A stretch of 64,000 nucleotides of DNA from Luteibacter aegosomaticola (GTDB lineage: Bacteria > Pseudomonadota > Gammaproteobacteria > Xanthomonadales > Rhodanobacteraceae): NCBI RefSeq assembly GCF_023078475.1, contig NZ_CP095741.1:1488001-1552000 (forward strand). The letters run 5' to 3'. The translations under genes were made by a program, and so were the position numbers. Positions 18,039 to 26,928 of this stretch are shown here, piece after piece. The stretch's first letter is position 1. Each line of letters starts with the position of its first letter. The notes under the pieces were generated by a model. The model did no database searches. It was not told the origin of the DNA and worked only from the letters and a program-made list of their open reading frames with translations.

Positions 18039-18554
18039 TTACATCGCGGCGACGCGGACGCGTGCACCCGTGGCGGCCAGCGTCTTCGACAGCTCATCCT
18101 TCCTGACACCGTCACTGACTACGAGCACGGTCACGCCCTTCAGCGTATCGGGCTTCACTTCCTTGCCGAGGGCCGTGGTGAAGGCATTCGTGGTCGCTGC
18201 ATCCGGGCCGCCCAGGATCAGCAGGGCACCGGGAATGAGGATCGAACTGGCGCCGTGCACGATCGAGTCCGTCTCGTTCTTGCGGCGATCTTCTGCCATG
18301 GCGCCTTCGCCTGCAGGGATCACATAGATGTATGGCTTCATGCCGATATCGTCGGCGTGCACCTTGCCCTGGTCGGCCAGGTACAGGCCCCAGCTGTTCT
18401 CGTCGGCGTTTGCTGCCGGACGGGGCACGGACGCTTTCTTGGCAGTGGCGCTTTCGCTGGCGGGCGTGGTGGCGGCCTGGTCGTTCGACTTGCTGCAGGC
18501 GCCGAGAGCCAGGGCGGTGGCCAGCGCGAAGGCGCAGGCGGTCCATTTATTCAT
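18039..18554 (-). CDS. Lipoprotein of unknown function upstream of the MauG-like gene
   Basis: The protein has 171 aa from MNKWTACAFALATALALGACSKS, with a lipobox LGAC. An alanine/threonine-rich linker follows, then a domain with NSWGLYLADQG, PYIYVIPAGEG and SSILIPGALLILGGPDAATT. I do not recognise the domain. The start at 18554 was chosen because it puts the basic n-region directly before the hydrophobic core; upstream ATGs at 18563 and beyond also exist. It precedes the di-haem peroxidase and is probably co-transcribed. Its 5' side faces operon 2, with about 280 bases of shared divergent promoter DNA between them. Confidence 0.75.
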   Translation of the reverse strand: MNKWTACAFALATALALGACSKSNDQAATTPASESATAKKASVPRPAANADENSWGLYLADQGKVHADDIGMKPYIYVIPAGEGAMAEDRRKNETDSIVHGASSILIPGALLILGGPDAATTNAFTTALGKEVKPDTLKGVTVLVVSDGVRKDELSKTLAATGARVRVAAM

Positions 18555-18706
18555 CGATGTCATTCCGGACATGGGCCCGATCCCCCTCGGACCGGCGAGG
18601 CGCGAGGCAGCTCCGCCCCGGCATGCGGGCATTCATACCAGATCGCAATTACAAACGCACGCATCGCAGGATCATGGCCGAAAACGCATCAGGTATCGCG
18701 AGAAAT

Positions 18707-18753
18707 TGTGATACACGTATCATTTTGCGATGTGGCCGCTCCGTACATTACGA
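18707..18753 (+). promoter_or_regulatory. Putative promoter of RHS operon 2, conserved with operon 1
   Basis: TGTGAT (18707-18712), TTTGCG (18724-18729) and, 18 bases later, TTACGA (18748-18753), the same three blocks as upstream of operon 1. A 14-bp near-palindrome TGATACACGTATCA (18709-18722) overlaps the first block and could be an operator. A GC-rich leader with CCGGC-type pairing follows before AGGGG and the ATG at 18836. Confidence 0.4.
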
Positions 18754-18835
18754 GCGCGCTAACAGGGGTGCCGGGCGGACCGACGGCATACATGAAGGGA
18801 AGGCTGGCAGGGCGCCGGCCACAGGGGATGTGCTT

Positions 18836-21800
18836 ATGCTTTCGCAGTGGACGCGTGCTAAGCACGCGCGCGGGATGCTCGCTTCGTGGTTTGCCGTGGC
18901 CGTGCTGGCGTTGTTCGCCACCGGACCCGCCGCCGCCACGCAATACGTCTATGACGCGAATGGCCGCCTGGTGGTCGTAACCGACGACAGTGGTGAGAGT
19001 GCCCGCTACGTCTACGACGCCATGGGCAACATTTTGCGCATCGAGCGCGTGCAGGCTTCCGAGCTACGCATCTTCGCGATGACGCCTTCCCATGGCACGG
19101 TCGACACACCGGTATCCATCCGGGGCCAGGGCTTCGAAAGCGTTGCGGCCAACAACACCGTGCAGTTCAACGGGGTTCCGGCCACGGTGTCTTCGGCGAC
19201 CGCTAACGAACTGAAGGTCACCGTGCCCTATGCCGCGACGACGGGCCCGGTCACGGTCAGCGTCGGTTCTCGCACGGCGGCCAGCGACACGCCCTTTACC
19301 GTTGACGAAACAGGCCTGCCGCCGGTCATCGGCCAGGTGTCGCCCGATATCGCCGTCGTCGGCACATCCATCGGTATCGATGGTTCGCATCTCTATCCCA
19401 TCCCTGGCAAGACGTCGTTGCGCATCGGTGGCCGTTCACTCGATATCGGGCAGGGGACGACCAACCAACATCTGGCAGCGGTACTTCCACCTTCGGCAAG
19501 CAGCGGCCGCGTTAGCGTGCAGACGCCCTACGGCACCGCGGAAAGCGTGCAGAGTGTGCTTGTGGTGCCAGCGGGTATCGACCCGGCCAACGTGCACTCA
19601 CGTAGCGTCGCCACACTCGATACCAGCTCGGGCCATGTCGACCTGACCGACGGCAACAGCTACGGCGCCGTGATGTTCGACAGCGAAGGCCGCTCGTGGA
19701 TCAGCCTGCAACTGGCGAACTTCTCGGGAAGCTCGGGCAACATCGGCTACACCGTCTACGCGCCGGGTAACGTTGCGGTGCTGCAGGGCACCGTGTCGGC
19801 CAATGCGCCGTCGATCCACCTGGGCCGCCTGCAGGGTGCGGGCACCTATATGGTGCTGTTCCGCCCGAATGATGGCGGTTCGTCGTCGTTCGATCTTTCT
19901 GCCGTTTCTAACGTGGCCTTCGGTGACGACGAACTCACCCTCGTCACCCAGGTGCCGTCGCAGAGCGTGCGCGCCATCTTCAACGCCCAGGCCAAGGACA
20001 CGCTGGTGGTGAAGATCGCCGGTGCGACCACGGAGCCGGGCAACGTGGCCGTGACGTACTCGGTGTACACGCCTTCGGGCGCGTTCTACACGAGCGGCGT
20101 TGCGTCGGGCGCCGGTTCCATCAACCTGCCCAATCTGCCCATGGGCGGTACCTGGCAGGTCGTGGCCGCGCCGGGTGTCGGTGTGAAGGGCAGCATGCGC
20201 GTCTCGGTGATCAAAGGTACGACCGGCGTCCTCATTCCTGGTGCTGCCCCAGTCTCGCTGGAGGCGAAGTCCCCCGGCCAGAACGTGTACATGAATTTCC
20301 ACGCCAATCCGTTTGACGACGTGGATGTGACGGTGGCGAACGCAACGCTTACCGATACGACGCAGACGTATTACGAAGTGCATGTGTACGCGGCGGCGGG
20401 CAACGAAGTCGCCTATACGTCCTGCTACACCACGTACCCCGGCGGTAACTGCAATCTGCACCTCTGGTACATGAACGAGGGTGACTACCAGGTCGTGGTG
20501 GTGCCGTACTACGGCGGTACGCTGCATCTGGATGCTACGCTCCAGAAGCAACTCACTGGTCGTACGCTAGCCCATGATGAGACCATGGGTATCGATCTTG
20601 CTCTGGGCCAGGCCGAGCGCCTGACCTTCGATGCCAAGGCGGGCGACACGCTGGCCATGTTCATCAGCAACACCCGCACGACGCCGCAAGGGCAGAACCT
20701 GCGGTTCCTCGTCTACCGTCCGGACGCGGGCTACATCACGACGCAGACCCGCGCTTACACCGATTTTTCCACCACTGGCTCCCGCGTTATCGATCTGCCT
20801 AACCTGCCGGTCACCGGACGGTATACGGTCATTGTGTTGCCAGACTACGGGCTGCCGGTGGCGGCACAGATCAGCCTGTTGACAGGGACCACGGCGACGC
20901 TCGCGACGAACGCGGCGCCCATCACACTGGACACGCACGCTCCTGGCCAGTCGATGTACGTAGACTTCGATGCCACGGCGGGCGAGCGCATGGAGCTCAC
21001 CTTCACGGGAGCTGTGCTCACTAACGCTAGCTACGGTGCGTACCAGGTCAATATTCAGGACGCCGCGGGCCGCTTTGTCCAGGGACGCACGTGCTATATG
21101 GGCGACGTCGGTTGCCAGTTCCACCTGTGGTATCTGCCCGCAGGGCATTACCGCGCGACCATAACCATGGATTGGGGTGGCACGTTCCATGTTCAGGCCG
21201 GCATCCGTGATGTCATCACCGGCCGTCAGCTCGCGGTGGATACACCTGCGCACATCTCGCTCGACAGCGGCAATGCCGAGCACGTGACATTCCACGCCAA
21301 TGCGGGCGATACCCTCGCGTTCGCCGTAAACAGCCTGACGACCACGCCGGCCGGGCAGAGCGCCCGCTACATCATCTATCGCGCCGACGCCGGGGCGATT
21401 GCCACGGCGACACCCGCCTATACCGAGTTCAGCACATACGGGCCACGCCTGATTGACCTGCCGAACCTGCCGGTCACGGGTGACTACACGATCGCGATCC
21501 TCTCCGACACGGGTGTCGGCATCGATACCACGGTACAGCTGATTAGTGGCGAAGTTGGCAGCTTGCCGGCGGACGGCACCGCGGGGCACTTCGATACGCG
21601 TGGCTCGGGCCAGTCGACCTATGTTGATTTCTCGGCCTACCAGGGTGAAAACCTGGAACTTTCGTTCTGGAATATCGTGCAGGCCGGCGCAAGCTACGGC
21701 GCCTATAGCGTGAACATCCGCGACTCGGCGGGTCGGAACATCAGCGGCACCACGTGCTATACGGGCGATCCGGGATGCGAATTCCATCTTTGGAACCTTC

Positions 21801-24800
21801 CTGCCGGTAGCTACCGTGCCACGATCACCACGGATTGGGGCGGTACGCTTTCGTTCGATGCCGCCGCGCGGCCGCACAAGGTGCTTCCGCAGCTCACGGG
21901 CGACCAGCCGGTTTCGGCGTCGTTCGTCCGTGGCGAGGCCGGTCGCCTGACGTTCCATGCCAATGCGGGTGACACGCTTGCACTCGTGGAGTCCGGTATC
22001 AAGACCGATCCCGTCGGACGTAACGTCCGTTTCCTGGTCTATCGCCCGGACGCCGGAACGATCACGACTTCCACACCTTCCTACACGGACTTCAGCCGTG
22101 CAGGCGACCAGTTGCTGGACCTGCCCAATCTCCCTGTCACGGGTGATTACACGGTCGTGATCCTTCCGGACTACGGTGTGCCTGCGGACGTGAAGCTGGC
22201 TATCGTAGGTGGCCTCACCGGTTCGGTGCCCGCCGATGGCGCGCCGCATACGTTCGAAAGCAATGCGGCCACACAAACGGCTTATCTGGACTTCACGGCT
22301 GCCCGTGGGGCAAATCTCGAGCTGGTGTTCTCGAACGTGGTGCAGACGGGGGCGAGCTACGGCGCCTACAGCGTGGATATCCGCGATGAAGTGGGTCGTA
22401 GTATCGGCGGGACCACTTGCTACACATCTGACCCTGGCTGCGAATTCCATCTGTGGGCGCTGGCAGGTGGCAAGTACCGCGCCACTGTCTCGCTCAACTG
22501 GGGTGGTAGCCTTAAGTTCGACGCCACGGTGACGCCCAATCGTACCGGCCGCGTGCTTGCGTTCGACGCGCCTGCGTCGTTCGATCTCGGCACGGGTCAG
22601 GTGGAGCGTCTGACGTTCCATGCGAACGCCGGGGATACCGTCGCTTTGCAGGAAACCGGTATCGTTACGGCCCCTGTGGGCCGCGACGTTCGCTTCCTCG
22701 TCTATCGCCCCGATGTGGGTGTGATCACGACGAGCACGCCGGCGTACCTCGATTTCACCCGCTCGGGTAATCAGGTAGCCGACCTGCCGACGTTGCCGGT
22801 GACGGGCGACTACACCGTCATGGTCATGCCTGGCTATGGTGTGCCGGCGCACGTCCGTCTCGATCTCATACCGGGTACGACCGGCACTCTGGTGAAGGAT
22901 GCGTTGCCGCAGACCTTTACGGTACCGACGCCTGGCCAGACGGCTTACCTGAATTTCCACGCGGATGCCTTCGACGACCTCGAGCTTACGCTTGCGAACG
23001 TGCCGGCCAATGGGAGCACTGCCGGCTGGTATCGCGTGGAGGTTTACGATGCCACGAACCGTCAGGTCGCGAGCGCGACCTGTTACTACGGTGATCCCGG
23101 TTGCCAGACGCATCTGTGGTACCTGGCCGAAGGTAACTACCGCGCCGTGGTCACGCTTAACAACGGTGCCGTCGGACAGTTCGATGCGGTGCTTACTTCG
23201 CACAAGAAGGGCGTGCATCTGTCGAATGGCGACGATCAGGCCATCATCCTTGGGCTAGGCCAGGCTCAACGCCTGACGTTCGACGCCAATGCGGGTGATA
23301 CGCGTACCTTGCTCGTGCAGGATGTGCTCACCTCGCCGGTGGGTCGGAATGTGCGTGTGATGGTGTTCTCTCCATCGTCCGGTGCCATCACGAACGGCAC
23401 GGGCCGGATCCTGGAAGATACCGCGAGCGGCAACCGCCTGTTCACGCTCTCGAACCTGCCGGTCACCGGTACCTACACCGTGATGGTGCTCGGAGATTAT
23501 GGTGTTGCCGGGTCGCTCAAGCTGACCGAAGACTTCGTCCGTTCCGGCGATACGCCCGCGCCGAAGCCCGCGAATATCGTTATCGATGCGGCATCGAAGC
23601 ATTTTGCGTGGGAATCTCCCGATCCGGCGGTATCGCTCGTCTTCACCGCCTCAGTCGGCCAGAACGTCGATTTCGCCATCAATAACGTTACCGGTACGAC
23701 CGGGTTCTATCTCAACGCCTACGACCCGTCGGGTGCGGGCATCGGAAGTAGCTACTGCTCGACCGACCAACCTGCGTGCACCATCGATTTCTGGAACACC
23801 AAGCCGGGTAGCTACACGATCTCCATGTCGCCTTCGAACGGGACAGGCATGGCGTTCGATGCGGTCGTACGCAGTAATCCGAATGGCGGGACCTTGCAGC
23901 GCGGTACGGCCAAGGTCGTGTCGGGCGAGTTTGGAGATCTCATTCGCTATACGTTCGATGCGTCCAAGGGCGAGACGGTAGCGCTGTACGTTTCCGATCT
24001 CCTGACCACTCCGCAAGGACGTAACGTGGGTGTTCGCGTGTATCGCCCGGACGGCGGTTTGATTCAGCCGAGCTCGTACATGACCAATGTCGTCACGAGC
24101 GATCGTTCAACGATCAATATCAACAGCATCCCCGTTTCAGGCACGTATACCGTCGTCGTCAACTCCGATTGGCTGATGCCGTTTACAGCGAAACTTCTGC
24201 TTGTGCCTGGCGTGACAGGTTCGGTTTTGACGCCGGACGCTACAACGACACATATCGAGTCCAATGCACCGGCCGAAACGGCGTGGTTCGATGTGGATGG
24301 CGGCCAGGGCGGCAACTTCGAACTTTTCCTCAACAACATGAATCTTCAGGACGGTAATAGCTACTACACCGTCTCCCTGTTCAACTCGGCCGGCGTGCAG
24401 CTCGACAACTTCGTCTGCTACTCGTCGGATCCGTCGTGCTCCCGTGACATGTGGAACCTGGCGCCAGGGATGTACCGGGTGGCCGTGATTCCGCAGTACA
24501 ACACCTCGAAGCCGGCTTTCGACGCGGCGTTCGTTCGCAACAAGGAGAAAGGAAAGCTCCAGCGTGGTGTGGCGGCCGATATCACTCACGGTGGCGGCGA
24601 CATCCTGCGCTACACGTTTGATGCGACTCAGGGCGAAACCATCGGTCTGGCGCTCTCGTCGATCACCACCAACCCGGGCGGCCGCAATACCGCGATCCGG
24701 GTCTATCGCCCCGATGGCGGAATCATCGTGCCCAACGGTGCCTATTCGTCCGGGTATACGTCAAATGTGGCCACCCTCAACCTTACGGATCTCCCGGCGA

Positions 24801-26869
24801 CGGGTACGTACACGGTCCTGGTCCACAGCGACTACCTCCTTCCGGGCAGTGGACAGTTGACCCTTGTGGGTGCCGCATCCGGTGCTGTGCTTACCGAGGC
24901 ATCTCCCCTTCATGCCGCGGCCAAATCGGCTGGACAGAACGTCTATTTCGACGTCGACGTGGGGTCCGGTGGTGCCTATGAGCTGGCCCTGTCCAACGCA
25001 TCGACCGGCGATGGCGCCGACAACTACTACCAGGTCTTCCTCTACAACCCGGTTGGCGTGCAGCTCGATAGCTACTATTGCTATCCATCCAATCCGAGTT
25101 GCTCGCGCGATATGTGGAACCTGGCTGCGGGCAGGTATCACGTGATCGTCCAGCCGGGCTATTCGTCATCGACGATGTCCTTCGACGCGACGCTCCGTGC
25201 CCATGCCAGCAAGGGCGTACTCACCCGGAACAGTCCGGCCGATATCACCCGTATTTTTGGCCAGGAGCTGCGCTATACGTTCCAGGGTACGACGGGTGAA
25301 ACCGTGGCGCTACGCGTGGATAGTCCCGCCTCGACGCCGAGTGGGTTCAACACGGTGGTGCGCGTGTACCGGCCCGATGGCGGTGTCATCACTGACGGCA
25401 CGAAGTACAGCTGGATGTCCGGTACGGGCGCGCAGACGCTAAACCTGCCGAACCTCCCGTCCACGGGTACTTACACCGTGATCGTCAACACGGACTACCT
25501 GATAGCCGCTACAGGCACGCTCACGCTCGTGGATGGCGCGACCGGGCATACGCTCACCGATGGCGTTGTTACGCACCTCGAGGCGAATGCGGCAGGGCAA
25601 AACGTGTATTTCGACCTGGATCTTTCGTCGGTAACCAATGCTGAGCTGATGTTCTACGGCGCATCGTCGAATGACGGCGGCGACAACTACTACCAAGTGT
25701 TCATTTTCAGCCCGGCCGGCGTGCAGGTCGATAACTACTATTGCTACCCGTCGTCGCCTGGTTGTGTTCGTGATATGTGGGACATGCCGCGCGGCGTCTA
25801 CCACGTCTTGATTCAACCGGGTTATGCATCGTCGCGCATGACCTTCGATGCCGTGGTGAGGGCCAATACCGTGAAGGGCGATCTCGTCCGCGGCGTGCCC
25901 GCCGACGTTGCCCACGAGAATGGCGGCTTCCTGCGCTACACGTTCACCGCGAATGCCGGTGAAACACTGGCGCTTAAGCTGTCGGACATCACCACGTCAC
26001 CGCCTGGCCTGGGTACCTACATCAGGGTGTACCGGCCCAATGGCGGTCGTATCCTTCCGAATGGCTTCTATAGCCAGGTAGGTGCACGTGACTACCTGCT
26101 GGCGAACCTGCCAGACCTGCCAGAGAGCGGTGTCTATACGGTCATCGTGCACACCGACTATGGCGTCGGCGGCGGTGGCAAGCTCACGCTGGTTCCTGGA
26201 GTTACCGGTATCGATCTCAGCGACGGTGCTGCCGTGCATGCGCGTGGCAATGCGCCAGGCCAGGCGATCTACATGGATCTGGATGTCGCGACGGGAGGTC
26301 ACTTCGAGTTGACGCTTTCGGCGACTGCACAGGACCCGTCAGTCAACTACATCTCAGTCGCGCTGCTGAATGCTGCTGGTGCACAAGTCGACGCCTATTA
26401 CTGCGACACGGCGAGCAACTGCGCGAGGGATTATTGGAACCTGGCTTCGGGGCACTACCGCGTGGTTGCGACGCCGGGTTATTCCACCGACCAGATCGGC
26501 TTCGACGCCCGCTTCATCAGGAATGTTGAAGGTGGTCCGCTAACGAAGGACGTTCCGGTGGATATCGCCCATGCCCTTGGCGAGGATCTCCGCTACACGT
26601 TCACTGCGCATCGCAAGGATAACCTCGCACTGCGTCTCGCTGCGGCATCGACGATCCCGGCAGGTCGCGCAACGTATGTGCGCGTCTACAGGCCCGATGG
26701 CGGTCTGATCACGCCGGACAACCGCTACGCGATCCTCGGCAGCTACGGCAACGACACGCTGAACCTGCCGAACCTCCCGGTGGATGGCACATACACCGTG
26801 ATCGTCAATAGCGACGCATTGTCGGGCGGCCAGGGCTCGCTCACCCTCACCACGGGGACCTCGCCATGA
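18836..26869 (+). CDS. Giant exported repeat protein A2 (YD motif, IPT/TIG, tandem PPC-like units) of RHS operon 2
   Basis: The protein has 2677 aa. The frame is open much further upstream, but 18836 has AGGGG at the same eight-base spacing as A1 and begins a signal peptide ending GPAAA. Order as in A1: a single YD motif (TQYVYDANGRL to YDAMGNILRIE), two IPT/TIG domains, one divergent unit, then ten cysteine-pair units of about 221 aa. Pair motifs include TTCYTGDPGCEFHLWNL and YYCYPSNPSCSRDMWNL. Units at about 20892, 21550 and 22215 resemble each other closely (GASYGAY, CEFHLW), as do those at about 24215, 24865 and 25540 (CSRDMWNL), pointing to internal duplication. The 445-aa excess over A1 equals two units. 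No catalytic residues are recognised. The last base of the ATG of a possible RHS start overlaps its stop. Stalk, fibre or scaffold for the partner RHS protein is inference. Confidence 0.85.
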   Translation: MLSQWTRAKHARGMLASWFAVAVLALFATGPAAATQYVYDANGRLVVVTDDSGESARYVYDAMGNILRIERVQASELRIFAMTPSHGTVDTPVSIRGQGFESVAANNTVQFNGVPATVSSATANELKVTVPYAATTGPVTVSVGSRTAASDTPFTVDETGLPPVIGQVSPDIAVVGTSIGIDGSHLYPIPGKTSLRIGGRSLDIGQGTTNQHLAAVLPPSASSGRVSVQTPYGTAESVQSVLVVPAGIDPANVHSRSVATLDTSSGHVDLTDGNSYGAVMFDSEGRSWISLQLANFSGSSGNIGYTVYAPGNVAVLQGTVSANAPSIHLGRLQGAGTYMVLFRPNDGGSSSFDLSAVSNVAFGDDELTLVTQVPSQSVRAIFNAQAKDTLVVKIAGATTEPGNVAVTYSVYTPSGAFYTSGVASGAGSINLPNLPMGGTWQVVAAPGVGVKGSMRVSVIKGTTGVLIPGAAPVSLEAKSPGQNVYMNFHANPFDDVDVTVANATLTDTTQTYYEVHVYAAAGNEVAYTSCYTTYPGGNCNLHLWYMNEGDYQVVVVPYYGGTLHLDATLQKQLTGRTLAHDETMGIDLALGQAERLTFDAKAGDTLAMFISNTRTTPQGQNLRFLVYRPDAGYITTQTRAYTDFSTTGSRVIDLPNLPVTGRYTVIVLPDYGLPVAAQISLLTGTTATLATNAAPITLDTHAPGQSMYVDFDATAGERMELTFTGAVLTNASYGAYQVNIQDAAGRFVQGRTCYMGDVGCQFHLWYLPAGHYRATITMDWGGTFHVQAGIRDVITGRQLAVDTPAHISLDSGNAEHVTFHANAGDTLAFAVNSLTTTPAGQSARYIIYRADAGAIATATPAYTEFSTYGPRLIDLPNLPVTGDYTIAILSDTGVGIDTTVQLISGEVGSLPADGTAGHFDTRGSGQSTYVDFSAYQGENLELSFWNIVQAGASYGAYSVNIRDSAGRNISGTTCYTGDPGCEFHLWNLPAGSYRATITTDWGGTLSFDAAARPHKVLPQLTGDQPVSASFVRGEAGRLTFHANAGDTLALVESGIKTDPVGRNVRFLVYRPDAGTITTSTPSYTDFSRAGDQLLDLPNLPVTGDYTVVILPDYGVPADVKLAIVGGLTGSVPADGAPHTFESNAATQTAYLDFTAARGANLELVFSNVVQTGASYGAYSVDIRDEVGRSIGGTTCYTSDPGCEFHLWALAGGKYRATVSLNWGGSLKFDATVTPNRTGRVLAFDAPASFDLGTGQVERLTFHANAGDTVALQETGIVTAPVGRDVRFLVYRPDVGVITTSTPAYLDFTRSGNQVADLPTLPVTGDYTVMVMPGYGVPAHVRLDLIPGTTGTLVKDALPQTFTVPTPGQTAYLNFHADAFDDLELTLANVPANGSTAGWYRVEVYDATNRQVASATCYYGDPGCQTHLWYLAEGNYRAVVTLNNGAVGQFDAVLTSHKKGVHLSNGDDQAIILGLGQAQRLTFDANAGDTRTLLVQDVLTSPVGRNVRVMVFSPSSGAITNGTGRILEDTASGNRLFTLSNLPVTGTYTVMVLGDYGVAGSLKLTEDFVRSGDTPAPKPANIVIDAASKHFAWESPDPAVSLVFTASVGQNVDFAINNVTGTTGFYLNAYDPSGAGIGSSYCSTDQPACTIDFWNTKPGSYTISMSPSNGTGMAFDAVVRSNPNGGTLQRGTAKVVSGEFGDLIRYTFDASKGETVALYVSDLLTTPQGRNVGVRVYRPDGGLIQPSSYMTNVVTSDRSTININSIPVSGTYTVVVNSDWLMPFTAKLLLVPGVTGSVLTPDATTTHIESNAPAETAWFDVDGGQGGNFELFLNNMNLQDGNSYYTVSLFNSAGVQLDNFVCYSSDPSCSRDMWNLAPGMYRVAVIPQYNTSKPAFDAAFVRNKEKGKLQRGVAADITHGGGDILRYTFDATQGETIGLALSSITTNPGGRNTAIRVYRPDGGIIVPNGAYSSGYTSNVATLNLTDLPATGTYTVLVHSDYLLPGSGQLTLVGAASGAVLTEASPLHAAAKSAGQNVYFDVDVGSGGAYELALSNASTGDGADNYYQVFLYNPVGVQLDSYYCYPSNPSCSRDMWNLAAGRYHVIVQPGYSSSTMSFDATLRAHASKGVLTRNSPADITRIFGQELRYTFQGTTGETVALRVDSPASTPSGFNTVVRVYRPDGGVITDGTKYSWMSGTGAQTLNLPNLPSTGTYTVIVNTDYLIAATGTLTLVDGATGHTLTDGVVTHLEANAAGQNVYFDLDLSSVTNAELMFYGASSNDGGDNYYQVFIFSPAGVQVDNYYCYPSSPGCVRDMWDMPRGVYHVLIQPGYASSRMTFDAVVRANTVKGDLVRGVPADVAHENGGFLRYTFTANAGETLALKLSDITTSPPGLGTYIRVYRPNGGRILPNGFYSQVGARDYLLANLPDLPESGVYTVIVHTDYGVGGGGKLTLVPGVTGIDLSDGAAVHARGNAPGQAIYMDLDVATGGHFELTLSATAQDPSVNYISVALLNAAGAQVDAYYCDTASNCARDYWNLASGHYRVVATPGYSTDQIGFDARFIRNVEGGPLTKDVPVDIAHALGEDLRYTFTAHRKDNLALRLAAASTIPAGRATYVRVYRPDGGLITPDNRYAILGSYGNDTLNLPNLPVDGTYTVIVNSDALSGGQGSLTLTTGTSP

Positions 26870-26928
26870 CGCGTGGTTCCGGCACCAACGAACAGCAAAG
26901 CACGACCGACAGGACGCAGGGGAAGGTC

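Noticed and set aside
18709..18722. FNR site in the near-palindrome TGATACACGTATCA
   Set aside because: FNR sites are TTGAT-N4-ATCAA; here the half-sites are one base too far from the axis, so only a generic palindrome is claimed.
20567..23218. An 883-codon open frame on the minus strand opposite the giant gene A2
   Set aside because: It lies wholly antisense to a well-supported repetitive gene, is rich in Arg/His/Val in a low-complexity way, and mirrors the repeat period of A2. It is a GC-driven shadow.
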